From assembly GCA_029856625.1 (NCBI GenBank), contig JAHKLG010000008.1, positions 1 through 22,397 on the forward strand: 22,397 nucleotides of DNA, read 5' to 3'. Every line of letters starts with the position of its first letter. Positions within the stretch are counted from its first letter, which is position 1. A program made the translations under genes and the position numbers. Below the pieces are notes generated by a model. That model saw only the letters and a program-made list of their open reading frames with translations. It was not told the DNA's origin and did not search any database. Source of the stretch: Candidatus Njordarchaeota archaeon (GTDB taxonomy: Archaea > Asgardarchaeota > Njordarchaeia > Njordarchaeales > Njordarchaeaceae). Below, one piece after another: positions 14,520 to 22,396 of the stretch.

Positions 14520-15278
14520 CTATAGGATGCTAGAAAATCTTAGTGCGTCATTAATCATATTCGTGTTATTGAACATAAGATACGCTTCTCTAACCCCTTC
14601 TCTCTCAAGCTTTTTTACTAATTGCTTGAGGAATTCAAAATCATCTTCACTGTACTTATATCTGTAATTAAGATACGGCTTCCCATGTAATCTGAAATAT
14701 GATGTCTCCTTAATTATCACCTGCTCATGGAAGAAGGGATCGACAACATGAATTAAACGTGGAATTTCATCAATTATTTTACGTAAAGCACTCCTATTTT
14801 CCTCTTTAAGCCAATCTCCTCGTGGCTCCCATCCTATAAGTGTTTCAACCCCATGTTTTTCTAGTTCATCACTAAAATATCTGAAAAACTCCCTTGCTTG
14901 CTCAATATTCTCACTCGTGCACTTAAAGCTCGCTGGAGTTTGCACAACAAGCAATGGAGCTTTTAGAATATTAGCAAACTCAATCATCGTTTTAATCCAT
15001 TGCTGAGTTAATTCATTTAATGAAAGATTACCCACCAATCTTTTTTGCTCTTCTGATAGCTTCCCCCTATACCTCTTCCACGTTGGACTATTATGAGGGT
15101 GCGTTAACCCCTGAAAAATCTTGAAAGAGAATTCAAAATCTTGAGGAGCTTCTTTTCGCCACCTCTCAACGGTTTTTCTTTGAGGAATATTGTAAAAAGT
15201 TTGCTGAACCTCTACAATTTTAAACATATTGTACATCTTTCTCGTAAAGGAACAAACCCCTACCTTTACGGATACCAT
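14520..15278 (-). CDS. DUF72 family protein
   Basis: This 252-residue protein of DUF72 (COG1801, YecE-like) is a TIM-barrel family of unknown biochemical role. Characteristic segments are the start KVGVCSFTRKM, the EVQQTFYNIPQ stretch, WRKEAPQDFEFSFK, GWEPRGDW in the middle, the conserved YFRLHGKPYLNYRYKYS and the end AYLMFNNTNMINDA. No membrane or signal segment is seen. It starts with ATG at 15278 after a GAGGG-type ribosome binding site. It lies upstream of the THUMP gene on the same strand and diverges from kptA, so a link to RNA metabolism is possible but unproven. Confidence 0.88.
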   Translation of the reverse strand: MVSVKVGVCSFTRKMYNMFKIVEVQQTFYNIPQRKTVERWRKEAPQDFEFSFKIFQGLTHPHNSPTWKRYRGKLSEEQKRLVGNLSLNELTQQWIKTMIEFANILKAPLLVVQTPASFKCTSENIEQAREFFRYFSDELEKHGVETLIGWEPRGDWLKEENRSALRKIIDEIPRLIHVVDPFFHEQVIIKETSYFRLHGKPYLNYRYKYSEDDFEFLKQLVKKLEREGVREAYLMFNNTNMINDALRFSSIL

Positions 15279-15354
15279 CTTGACAACCCTCGCACCACTA
15301 ATGATTCCATAAGCCTTAAAGAATGGATTCTAGAAATAAAAAGGTGCTCAAGCA

Positions 15355-15945
15355 ATGTCGAGAGAAGAAAAGTTAATTACCTTAAGCAAGTTTTTATCCT
15401 TATTACTTAGACATAGACCTGATATCCTAGACCTCAAAATGCGTCGTGATGGATTCGTTAATGCTAGAGAATTGATCAAAAAGATCAAGAGAAGACCTGG
15501 ATTTGGGTGGGTTACTATAGATGATATAAAGCTTTTAGTGACTAATGATCCTAAACAGCGGTTCGAACTAAAGTACGAAGAAGGAGAATTACTTATTAGA
15601 GCCAGATATGGTCATAGCAGAAGTCTCCCGATTAGGATACAATATAAGCCGATTCAACTAGGTGAAGTAAAATATCTTTACCATGGCACGCGAGCTGATG
15701 TACTCCCATGGATTCTCCGGGAAGGACTAAAACCTATGGCAAGAAAATATGTTCACTTGTCACCTTCTCCAGAAGATGCCATAGAAGTAGCTAAAAGGAG
15801 AAAAGGGAAACCAGTAATCCTTCAAATTGATGTTGAATCTTTTCTTAAAAATGGAGGTAAGATATGGAAAGCGACTGATAAGGTCTATTTGGCAAAAGAA
15901 ATACCACCAAAATATATAAAGATATACAAATACGGAGTCGAATAA
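15355..15945 (+). CDS. kptA: RNA 2'-phosphotransferase (Tpt1/KptA family)
   Basis: This 196-residue enzyme of the Tpt1/KptA family removes an internal RNA 2'-phosphate by transfer to NAD+, giving ADP-ribose 1'',2''-cyclic phosphate. The family's two lobes are visible: an N-terminal winged-helix RNA lobe (LSKFLSLLLRHRP with the Arg-His pair at 19-20, then FGWVTIDDIK) and a C-terminal NAD lobe with RARYGHS, YLYHGT and VHLSPS. The catalytic Arg-His-Arg-Arg set appears intact. Length is typical of archaeal members. GGTG lies about 11 bases before the ATG. Archaeal tRNA splicing does not obviously create 2'-phosphates, so its substrate in this organism is open. Confidence 0.93.
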   Translation: MSREEKLITLSKFLSLLLRHRPDILDLKMRRDGFVNARELIKKIKRRPGFGWVTIDDIKLLVTNDPKQRFELKYEEGELLIRARYGHSRSLPIRIQYKPIQLGEVKYLYHGTRADVLPWILREGLKPMARKYVHLSPSPEDAIEVAKRRKGKPVILQIDVESFLKNGGKIWKATDKVYLAKEIPPKYIKIYKYGVE

Positions 15946-15946
15946 C

Positions 15947-16636
15947 TTAACCTAGCTTAAGAATTTCATATGATCCATCAGCTTTTCCTACAACTATTTC
16001 GGCTTCCTTAGAAAAAATACCGTTCTCGAGGATACCTGGTATTGAATTTAACTTAACTTCTAACTCTGCTGTAATCAGCTCTAATGGGGCTTCAGCATCA
16101 AGCAAAATATTCCCATTATCACTAATGCAAGGACCCACCTTACATTTACTGCTCCTTAATGAAGCTTTAAGTCCAAGCTCTCTTAGGCTTTTAAGCACGT
16201 AACCAATTGCGAAATGGTGAACCTCTACTGGGATAGGAAACCGCCTGTTTATTTTTGTATCATCCACAATTATTATCCTCTTCCTCGCTGCATAATTGAT
16301 TACCTTTTCCCTAAATAATGCTCCACCTCCACCCTTTATTAACACATTATTGTTCATTAATACCGAATCAGCACCATCTATGGTAAGATCAAGCTCATCA
16401 AACTCTATGAGAGAAACCACCTTTACGCCTTCTTGTACTAAGCGAAAATGAGTATCGTATGATGATGGAACGGCATAGATGTTTCTTAAAGCACCATTCC
16501 TGATCATTTTACCTAAAAACTCTATAAAGTACTTAACAGTACTTCCAGTACCCACCCCGAGAACTAAACCATCTTCTAGAAACTTGCATGCAACCTCTGC
16601 AGCTATCCTTTTCCTATTCTCAATAGTTAGCTTCAT
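15947..16636 (-). CDS. rpiA: Ribose-5-phosphate isomerase A
   Basis: This 229-residue enzyme interconverts ribose 5-phosphate and ribulose 5-phosphate, feeding PRPP and nucleotide synthesis. Conserved segments are LGVGTGSTVKYF (phosphate loop), DLTIDGADSV (catalytic aspartates) and LIKGGGGALFREKVI (catalytic lysine and glutamate). The start is set at ATG 16636 because AGGTGA lies 5 bases upstream; in-frame GTG 16645 and ATG 16642 fall within that ribosome binding site. It ends 1 base from the kptA stop (convergent) and diverges from eif6 through a shared AT-rich promoter region. Confidence 0.95.
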   Translation of the reverse strand: MKLTIENRKRIAAEVACKFLEDGLVLGVGTGSTVKYFIEFLGKMIRNGALRNIYAVPSSYDTHFRLVQEGVKVVSLIEFDELDLTIDGADSVLMNNNVLIKGGGGALFREKVINYAARKRIIIVDDTKINRRFPIPVEVHHFAIGYVLKSLRELGLKASLRSSKCKVGPCISDNGNILLDAEAPLELITAELEVKLNSIPGILENGIFSKEAEIVVGKADGSYEILKLG

Positions 16637-16661
16637 ATTCATCACCTAAAACTTTTACAAC

Positions 16662-16680
16662 CTATACTATTTTTTATAGT
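16662..16680. promoter_or_regulatory. Bidirectional TATA region between rpiA and eif6
   Basis: The near-palindromic AT block CTATACTATTTTTTATAG lies 26-44 bases from the rpiA start and 31-49 bases from the eif6 start. It can be read as TATA box on either strand, leaving short leaders that include each gene's ribosome binding site. Confidence 0.5.
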
Positions 16681-16710
16681 TCACCAACCGAGATAAAGGG
16701 GAGGAAAACT

Positions 16711-17415
16711 GTGGATAAAGAAAAAAGTAGACAGACATTTGCTAGCATAGATTATAGGGGTAATTGGAATATCGGTGCATATGGTTTAGCCACCGACAAA
16801 TTCGCGATCTTCGGAGAAGGCTTCCGACCAAAAATCTTAGAGCAGGCAAAGGAAGTACTTAATGTGCCTATTTACATTGTAAATATCATGGATGAGCCCA
16901 TTGTAGGGATTTTATTAGCCTCCAATTCAAACGGGGTTTTAGTCCCCCCACAAGTTTCTGATGAGGAAATAAAGCTTCTTAGGTCATTATTAGATGTTCC
17001 CGTAGAGAGATTATCCTTTAGAACATATGAGAACGCTCTAGGTAATATCTTATTAGTCAACGATAAAGCAGCATTGATTCACGAAGATATAATGAGTAAG
17101 AATAAACATGCCAAAAAGATAATTGAGGATGTCTTGGATGTAGAAGTCGTATCTTACAAATTCTCGTTCGTAACAATAGGTTCTGTAGTAGGAGCAAATA
17201 ATAGGGGTGCTCTTGCTCATCCATTAATGACCGATGATGAGCTAAGGTTCATAAGCGAAACATTAAAGGTACGCGTTGGAAAAGGAACAGTTAATCTCGG
17301 ATCACCATACATCAGAAGCGGCATGATACTGAATTCTTTTGGTTTCCTAGTAGGGTTAAAAACCACGGGTCTTGAAATGCATAGAGCTTATGAAATATTA
17401 CTAAGGGAAGAGTAG
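16711..17415 (+). CDS. eif6: Translation initiation factor 6 (aIF6)
   Basis: This 234-residue anti-association factor binds the large ribosomal subunit (via L14/L24 region) and stops premature joining of subunits. The pentein fold shows as five repeated segments ending in glycine-rich turns: NWNIGAYGLATDKFAI, VGILLASNSNGVLVPP, LGNILLVNDKAALIHE, IGSVVGANNRGALAHP and GMILNSFGFLVGLKT. The GTG start at 16711 follows a strong GGGGAGG site. Length is slightly above the usual 220-225 because of an N-terminal extension (DKEKSRQTFASIDYRG). It sits among other RNA and ribosome genes. Confidence 0.96.
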   Translation: MDKEKSRQTFASIDYRGNWNIGAYGLATDKFAIFGEGFRPKILEQAKEVLNVPIYIVNIMDEPIVGILLASNSNGVLVPPQVSDEEIKLLRSLLDVPVERLSFRTYENALGNILLVNDKAALIHEDIMSKNKHAKKIIEDVLDVEVVSYKFSFVTIGSVVGANNRGALAHPLMTDDELRFISETLKVRVGKGTVNLGSPYIRSGMILNSFGFLVGLKTTGLEMHRAYEILLREE

Positions 17416-17440
17416 TTTCTCCACTCACTTTATAAGAAGC

Positions 17441-17489
17441 TCAGACGGGCTACAGCTCTTCATAAATCCGTAACGCCAGGAGTCATCAT
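17441..17489 (-). ncRNA. Box C/D guide RNA (sRNA 2)
   Basis: On the minus strand the gap after eif6 has box C ATGATGA (17489-17483), a 12-base guide CTCCTGGCGTTA, box D' CGGA (17470-17467), a 3-base spacer, box C' ATGAAGA (17463-17457), a 12-base guide GCTGTAGCCCGT, and box D CTGA (17444-17441). AGC and GCT just outside C and D can close a stem. The layout is the same as sRNA 1, including the CGGA form of D'. Predicted methylation targets are UAACGCCAGGAG and ACGGGCUACAGC; by the D+5 rule the modified base is the fifth of each (G in both). A TATA-like ATTATATAG lies about 33 bases upstream on this strand. Confidence 0.72.
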
Positions 17490-17519
17490 TGCTAATTATA
17501 ACTACATAAACGCATTATC

Positions 17520-17530
17520 ACTATATAATT
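17520..17530. promoter_or_regulatory. TATA box likely serving sRNA 2 and possibly the methyltransferase gene
   Basis: ACTATATAATT is 23-30 bases before the ATG at 17553 on the plus strand and about 33 bases before box C of sRNA 2 on the minus strand. The distance suits RNA start just before box C; for the plus-strand gene it would leave almost no leader. Confidence 0.45.
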
Positions 17531-17552
17531 TTTCAGGGAGAAAGATAGGAGG

Positions 17553-18488
17553 ATGTTATTAGCTATGCCCCATGAAGAATTATTAAAGAATCTTAGTCTT
17601 TACCAGTTTACACCTAGAAGAGTTCCAGTAATTTCAGGACACGAAGCAGACAGAATTCTTCAGGAAATAAAAGCAGGGAAAAAATTTATCAAACTTAGTA
17701 TTAGTTTAGGCAGATTTCCAGATATTCAAGCGCGTTATTTAGACTCCTCTATTTGCTTTGAGTACGAGAATAAAGAGTACTGCTTGGATATTGAAGATAT
17801 TAATCGCATGAGGAAACACTCTCATAGAGTATTTATAGTGCAGGAGGATAATTTAGTTCCCTTAATGATGTTTTCAGATAACCGTTTCTACCAACTAATC
17901 GCTACAAACGCTAGATCCGCTCCAACCATAGAGATAAATGGCATAAGAATGCATAGGACTGAAGGTATAACACCATTCCAGGATGCTAAAATGAAAGTTA
18001 TTCCATTAAAAATCTCAAGAAAAAGACGTGTGTTAGATATCTGTACTGGGCTAGGTTATACAGCGATTTGGGCTTCTCGTTTCGGTGGGGATGTCATAAC
18101 CATAGAAAAGGATGAGAATGTTCTATCGATGGCAGAGTATAATCCGTGGTCTTATGAGCTTGAGAATGTGAGGATTATTCATGGAGATGCCTGTAAAATT
18201 CTACCAATATTACCATCTAATTACTTTGACCGAGTTATAAATGATCCCCCCAGATACTCTATTGCTGGGGAACTTTATTCTGAAAGATTTTTCGCTGAGC
18301 TATATCGGGTTCTTAAGCCAGGAGGTATTCTCTTCCAGTATACGGGGAGACCTGAAGAGAAGTATCGGGGAAAAAAGATAGTTCGAGGAATAATAGAGCG
18401 TCTCCGCCGAGTAGGCTTTATAGTTCATCCCTATAAGAAAGCGCTTGGATTAATTTGTGTTAAGCCTCGAAATCCTTCTTCTCTCTAA
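17553..18488 (+). CDS. Archaeal SAM-dependent methyltransferase (COG2521-like)
   Basis: This 311-residue protein has an N-terminal specific domain (about 1-140) and a class I methyltransferase domain. Motif I is VLDICTGLGYTAIWAS (near 164-179), the acidic end of strand 2 is ITIEKDE, and the catalytic motif IV is NDPPRYS rather than NPPY. The post-motif is LYRVLKPGGILFQYTG. These match the archaeal predicted methyltransferases of COG2521, whose substrate is not known to me. The NDPP motif hints at an amino-group or nucleic-acid target. The ATG at 17553 is preceded directly by GGAGG; the ATG at 17565 is a possible alternative. Its last 39 bases overlap the convergent nob1 gene. Confidence 0.82.
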   Translation: MLLAMPHEELLKNLSLYQFTPRRVPVISGHEADRILQEIKAGKKFIKLSISLGRFPDIQARYLDSSICFEYENKEYCLDIEDINRMRKHSHRVFIVQEDNLVPLMMFSDNRFYQLIATNARSAPTIEINGIRMHRTEGITPFQDAKMKVIPLKISRKRRVLDICTGLGYTAIWASRFGGDVITIEKDENVLSMAEYNPWSYELENVRIIHGDACKILPILPSNYFDRVINDPPRYSIAGELYSERFFAELYRVLKPGGILFQYTGRPEEKYRGKKIVRGIIERLRRVGFIVHPYKKALGLICVKPRNPSSL

Positions 18489-18995
18489 CACGTACTCTTT
18501 TGATCCACAAAATGGGCATTCGGATAGATCCTCCGGATATAACTCTCCACAGACCTTACATTTTTTCAAAACTCTCAGGATAACCTTAATCTTTCTATTC
18601 AATACTGACCTAAACTTAATTTTCATAAATGCACAAATATTCTGAATAGCATAATCTTCTGTATAAACAATTACATCATGACCCCTCTCTATAAGTTCTA
18701 AAGCCGTCGCCACCACCGAAATGTCTGTTTCGGATAATATTTTTGAAAGCCCAAGATCTCGAGCTACCTCTAGAACTCTTTCGAGATTTCTTTTAGATGG
18801 ACCAAGAATTGAGAAAAAGCGCTTATTAGCATCCAGTAAATATCTCGTCTCGGCATCTTTTATTTCATTTAAAACATTAGTAGGAAGTACGTATATGCAT
18901 CCTTCAGAAAGCACATTTTTCCGTAGTGCTTTTATTAGAGAAGATGTGTCTAAAACACAATACTTTTTCCTTACTTGACTTGATTCGCTCCCCAT
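18450..18995 (-). CDS. nob1: Nob1 endonuclease, PIN domain plus zinc ribbon
   Basis: This protein of about 181 residues is the archaeal Nob1 that cleaves the 3' end of precursor 16S rRNA. The PIN domain begins with YCVLDTSSLIKAL (catalytic Asp). It has NEIKDAET, LSETDISVVATALEL (second acidic group) and VIVYTEDYAIQNI (third), giving a complete metal site. A zinc ribbon CKVCGELYPEDLSECPFCG follows near 150-168. ATG at 18995 is taken as the start; GTG at 18998 is equally possible. The gene follows a ferredoxin gene almost without gap, so they are probably co-transcribed. Its tail overlaps the convergent methyltransferase by 39 bases. Confidence 0.93.
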   Translation of the reverse strand: MGSESSQVRKKYCVLDTSSLIKALRKNVLSEGCIYVLPTNVLNEIKDAETRYLLDANKRFFSILGPSKRNLERVLEVARDLGLSKILSETDISVVATALELIERGHDVIVYTEDYAIQNICAFMKIKFRSVLNRKIKVILRVLKKCKVCGELYPEDLSECPFCGSKEYVLERRRISRLNTN

Positions 18996-19000
18996 CACTT

Positions 19001-19216
19001 TCAGCTTCTCTCATTCTTAATAATGTAAATAGCGAATTCTGGGCATATATATTCACACATTCTACATCCTAGGCATTTTTCTGGGTAAAGAGCCTCAACA
19101 GGATGAAAACCCATCGCGTTAATCTTATTCTTTGAAATAGATAAAACCTTTGGCGCACAAACATAAATGCACATTCCACAGCCTTTGCAACGTTCTTCTA
19201 TCACTCGAATTTCCAT
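19001..19216 (-). CDS. 2[4Fe-4S] ferredoxin
   Basis: This 71-residue protein has two classic cluster motifs: CKGCGMCIYVC (residues 10-20) and CLGCRMCEYIC (about 48-58), the first followed by AP rather than CP. It resembles the delta subunit (PorD/KorD type) of 2-oxoacid:ferredoxin oxidoreductases as well as free ferredoxins. The alpha, beta and gamma subunits are not in this window, so it may be a stand-alone electron carrier. ATG at 19216 follows GAGG by about 9 bases. It is upstream of nob1 in the same transcription unit. Confidence 0.88.
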   Translation of the reverse strand: MEIRVIEERCKGCGMCIYVCAPKVLSISKNKINAMGFHPVEALYPEKCLGCRMCEYICPEFAIYIIKNERS

Positions 19217-19265
19217 TCAGCAGAGCCTCAAAAATTTGTATACTAAATAAGCTAGGGAATAGCTA

Positions 19266-20051
19266 TTACTTAAGAAACTTTAGTAATGATTCTATACGTC
19301 CCCTTTTTATCATGCTGTATGCTTCACAGCTTAAAACTATGTCAAATAGAATTTCTGGCCTTCCCTTAGCCATTTCTATGTAATTTATGAAGTTTTCTAA
19401 TCCCATCTCCAAGAAAAGCTTGCTAAGTATTAAAGCGAAATAATGCAGAAAAGCACCACCAAAGTTCTCTTGCGATATCCGAACTCCCATTTTCCTTAAT
19501 TGAGAAATAGTCTTATGAGTGGGATAAACGACTCTCAGATTTTTTAACCGCGAAATAGCAGGGGAATCCATTGCGAGAAAAGCGATAGTGTTCTTGGGAA
19601 TATAATCTAAAAGTCCAAGTATTTTAATGAGTTTATTATTCGCATAAATGTAAAGGATTTCTGGCTGAGATTCTATTATCTCTAAGATTTCATCTGTCAC
19701 GTTGAAAATGTTGAAGAATCTCTTAATTTCATCAATGCTTAAGTCATCTAGGCACTCTCTATATGGTATAACTAAATCCTCCGCCGTAAGTAATTGGATG
19801 GGTGTTATGAAGTAAAGCTCCGTATCAAACAGCTTTATTTCTTTAAGAATTTTGATAGCTTCTACTACTCCCTTATTTTTTCCCACCGAGAATAATTGTA
19901 TTGCCGAATTCGGGATTATTCCACGCTTTCTATAAATTTCTTCTATAAATTCCTTTAACCCTCCAGCGTCTAGTATATCTTTTATGCTCACTTTCGAACT
20001 TCTATAACAACAATCTTTCATGATGATAGTTACTCTTATTCTTCTGCTCAT
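19266..20051 (-). CDS. Hypothetical protein
   Basis: This 261-residue soluble protein is not recognised. The N-terminal strand RIRVTIIMKDCCYRSSK contains an adjacent cysteine pair. It is followed by alternating strand and helix segments (AIQLFSVGKNKG, TELYFITPIQLL, EILYIYANNKLIKIL, TIAFLAMDSPAIS, LRVVYPTHKTISQLRKMG), which look Rossmann-like. The last 70 residues are helical. No nucleotide or metal motif is clear. ATG at 20051 follows GAGG. It stands alone between the ferredoxin-nob1 pair on the same strand, with a 49-base gap, and the divergent membrane protein gene. Confidence 0.7.
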   Translation of the reverse strand: MSRRIRVTIIMKDCCYRSSKVSIKDILDAGGLKEFIEEIYRKRGIIPNSAIQLFSVGKNKGVVEAIKILKEIKLFDTELYFITPIQLLTAEDLVIPYRECLDDLSIDEIKRFFNIFNVTDEILEIIESQPEILYIYANNKLIKILGLLDYIPKNTIAFLAMDSPAISRLKNLRVVYPTHKTISQLRKMGVRISQENFGGAFLHYFALILSKLFLEMGLENFINYIEMAKGRPEILFDIVLSCEAYSMIKRGRIESLLKFLK

Positions 20052-20132
20052 TTCTCGTATTCCTCAACGTCTATTTTAAAGTATTAGGATACAAACCCCC
20101 ATGACAACAAGGTTCTCCCTATCACATACCTC

Positions 20133-20149
20133 TGTTTAAATTATTTAAG
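20133..20149 (+). promoter_or_regulatory. Putative TATA region for the MgtC/DUF4010 gene
   Basis: GTTTAAATTATTTAAGC, about 45-60 bases before the ATG at 20193, is AT-rich and partly palindromic. It could serve as a promoter in the divergent gap. A GGTGA ribosome binding site follows, 4 bases before the ATG. Confidence 0.35.
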
Positions 20150-20192
20150 CAACGATATTATTGAGATAGTGTAGGCAGACTTCGGTGATAGT

Positions 20193-21518
20193 ATGGATTA
20201 TGCCACAATTGTTCAGAGCGATTACTTCATAGTATTAGTAGGGTTCCTTGTTGGCGCCGTAATAGGTCTAGAGAGGCAGTTCTCCACCGAAACGGATTAT
20301 AGCGCAAAGATCGGGGAGCGTATGCCTGGAATCAGAACATTTGGCTTAATATCTCTGCTTGGAGCGGTTTCTGCTCTATATTCTGTAAGATATGGGTTTA
20401 AGGAACTACTTATATTTAGCACCATTGTTGTCATAGCCTTAATAATTATTTATTCGATTCTTAGAGCTTTATATTACCTTAAAGACGTGGGAATAACAAC
20501 AGCTGTTGCTATGGCATTAGCTTTCCTCTCTGGAACAATTATAGGCTTAGGAAACATTTCCCTTGGCGTAACATTATCAATCTTCACCACGTTCATACTA
20601 GCTATAAAACAGACTTTATCCAATATTGTCCGAGGATTAGAGTACAAGGAGATAAAATCTGCTCTGGAAATAGGAATCCTCGCGTTACTTCTGCTCCCGC
20701 TGATCCCAGATGTGTATGATCCCTTCTTTCACGTAATTAATTTGAGAATATTCTTCTTCTACTTGATATTAGTCCTATTCATAGGATTTATAGCCTATGT
20801 GCTCTTAAGAAGGATGGAGGCAACACAGGGCTTAGTGACTTTTACAGTAATGGGAGGGCTTATACACTCAGAAGCTACGGTAATGAATTTTATTAGGATA
20901 TTAACTGAAAAAGAACTCAGAGAAAACCCTAGAGAATTATCTCTCACGATCTCTACTGGAGTCTTGATAGCAAATACATCAATGGTTATTAGAACAATAC
21001 TGTTAGTAGCTATACTGGCCTGGTGGGATCCAAGATTAGTACTACTAGTCGCGCTTGTTCTCGGCCTTCCATCAACGCTAAGTATCTTATTAACATACTT
21101 ACGATATAACCTCATCTCACAAAGAAAAGTTATTAATGTACAATTAGAGAGCCCCTTATCATATCGTATGGCACTGAAATTTACAATAGCGTTCACACTA
21201 ATAGCTTTTCTAGTGGTATTTGTTGAAGAACGCTTTATGATTCATGGTCTTCTCATAGGTAGTGCAATTGGTGGGTTTGTAAGCAATTCCGCAGTTGTCT
21301 TATCAGTTATATCTTTGTACGCTGTTAGGAGAACAATTACATTAGATATGGCGTTAGAAGCAATACTACTTAGCACAGTAACTAGTATTCTTAACAAAAT
21401 TTATTATGCAAAAGTAGCAGGGGCGTCAAACCACATACTTAAGCGGGTGTTAATAGATAATTCGTTACTTATTATTTCAATGATCTTAATGCTCCTCCTA
21501 GTCAAGCCTATAATATAG
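20193..21518 (+). CDS. MgtC/SapB-DUF4010 membrane protein
   Basis: This 441-residue integral membrane protein has an N-terminal MgtC/SapB domain, recognisable by GFLVGAVIGLERQ near 17-29 and GIRTFGLISLLGAVSAL, and a C-terminal DUF4010 domain (COG3174) with the repeated pattern of short helices such as GLVTFTVMGGLIHSEATV and GLLIGSAIGGFVSNSAVV. About 11-13 hydrophobic segments can be counted. MgtC proteins are linked to magnesium and phosphate homeostasis in bacteria, but the role of this archaeal two-domain form is unknown. The ATG at 20193 has GGTGA 4 bases upstream. The next gene starts 9 bases after its stop, so they are likely co-transcribed. Confidence 0.88.
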   Translation: MDYATIVQSDYFIVLVGFLVGAVIGLERQFSTETDYSAKIGERMPGIRTFGLISLLGAVSALYSVRYGFKELLIFSTIVVIALIIIYSILRALYYLKDVGITTAVAMALAFLSGTIIGLGNISLGVTLSIFTTFILAIKQTLSNIVRGLEYKEIKSALEIGILALLLLPLIPDVYDPFFHVINLRIFFFYLILVLFIGFIAYVLLRRMEATQGLVTFTVMGGLIHSEATVMNFIRILTEKELRENPRELSLTISTGVLIANTSMVIRTILLVAILAWWDPRLVLLVALVLGLPSTLSILLTYLRYNLISQRKVINVQLESPLSYRMALKFTIAFTLIAFLVVFVEERFMIHGLLIGSAIGGFVSNSAVVLSVISLYAVRRTITLDMALEAILLSTVTSILNKIYYAKVAGASNHILKRVLIDNSLLIISMILMLLLVKPII

Positions 21519-21527
21519 GCGAGAATT

Positions 21528-22316
21528 ATGGATCCCGAAGATCTTCTAGATACGTTATTAAATACATTATTAGAACTAGACTACGAAAAAATTATTAGAA
21601 AAAGAGGTATTATGGGGTACAATCCCTCAGGAGACAAAATTTTCACATTCGACTTAGAGGTAGAAAATATCATAGTTAAAACTTTAAGAGAGAGCGGGTT
21701 CCAAGGCGAGATAAGAGGCGAAGAGAGAGGATCTTATGGCGGTGATTCATCTAAGGGCATTGTCATAATCGATCCAATTGATGGTTCATCAAATGCTTAT
21801 GAAGAAATACCATTCTATGCTACTCTAATAGCATACGCCTCCGCCGACCATGTTAATGACATATTATTGGGTATCGCTCACGCCCCAGCATTAAGAAAAA
21901 CATTTTGGGCGATAAAAGGGAAAGGAGCATATCTTCTAACGAATGGGAGAAAAACTAGAATATCAATTCCTCCCAAGATAGAAGTAACAAGGCCTCTCAT
22001 CGAGGCAACATCCACGTATACGCTAAAACAAGCAGATAAGATTAATAAGGTTGGTAAGATTCGTCATTTCGGATCCATTGGAACCGCAGTATGCCTAGCC
22101 GCTGAGGGCAAACTCGTAGCTGTTATCGACATAGGAAAAAGAACCCGAATACCAGATATCGCTGCCCCTAGTTTAATAATAAAAGAAGCCGGTGGAGAAA
22201 TCGTATTAGATGTTAAACGCCCCCTCATGCCTACGACTAGATTAAATTTCATAGCTGGAAGAAAAGATTATGTAGAGATTTTAGCCAGAATGCTATGGTA
22301 TAAAAGAAGAAAATGA
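21528..22316 (+). CDS. Inositol monophosphatase / archaeal fructose-1,6-bisphosphatase family
   Basis: This 262-residue Mg2+-dependent sugar phosphatase belongs to the IMPase superfamily. Metal ligands are visible as GEERG (Glu65/Glu66), IDPIDGSSN (Asp82, Asp85) and PDIAAPSLIIKEAGG near the C-terminus, where the usual Trp before the Asp is replaced by Pro. Archaeal relatives often hydrolyse both inositol 1-phosphate and fructose 1,6-bisphosphate, so the substrate here could be either. The gene begins 9 bases after the DUF4010 gene and is probably in its operon. It lies convergent to the tRNA. Confidence 0.88.
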   Translation: MDPEDLLDTLLNTLLELDYEKIIRKRGIMGYNPSGDKIFTFDLEVENIIVKTLRESGFQGEIRGEERGSYGGDSSKGIVIIDPIDGSSNAYEEIPFYATLIAYASADHVNDILLGIAHAPALRKTFWAIKGKGAYLLTNGRKTRISIPPKIEVTRPLIEATSTYTLKQADKINKVGKIRHFGSIGTAVCLAAEGKLVAVIDIGKRTRIPDIAAPSLIIKEAGGEIVLDVKRPLMPTTRLNFIAGRKDYVEILARMLWYKRRK

Positions 22317-22322
22317 ATAAAA

Positions 22323-22396
22323 TGGTGCGCCGGGCGGGACTCGAACCCGCGCCACCGGCTTGGCAGGCCGGCATCCTACCGCTAGACTACCGGCGC
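22323..22396 (-). tRNA. tRNA-Gly (GCC anticodon), complete
   Basis: On the minus strand the acceptor arm GCGCCGG (from 22396) pairs with CCGGCGC. The anticodon stem CCGGC/GCCGG holds loop CTGCCAA with anticodon GCC, and the T arm GCGGG-TTCGAGT-CCCGC is perfect. A discriminator A at 22326 is followed by a genomically encoded CCA (22325-22323). The body is 71 bases, normal for Gly, with no intron. Its very high GC against AT-rich neighbours suggests growth at high temperature. Confidence 0.97.

Noticed and set aside
16436..16490. Possible box C/D RNA on the plus strand inside rpiA (ATGATGA followed later by CTGA)
   Set aside because: There is no D' and C' pair at the right spacing, and the sequence is fully explained as rpiA coding on the other strand.
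20795..21196. 133-residue open frame on the minus strand
   Set aside because: It is fully antisense to the MgtC/DUF4010 membrane protein, with no recognisable domain.
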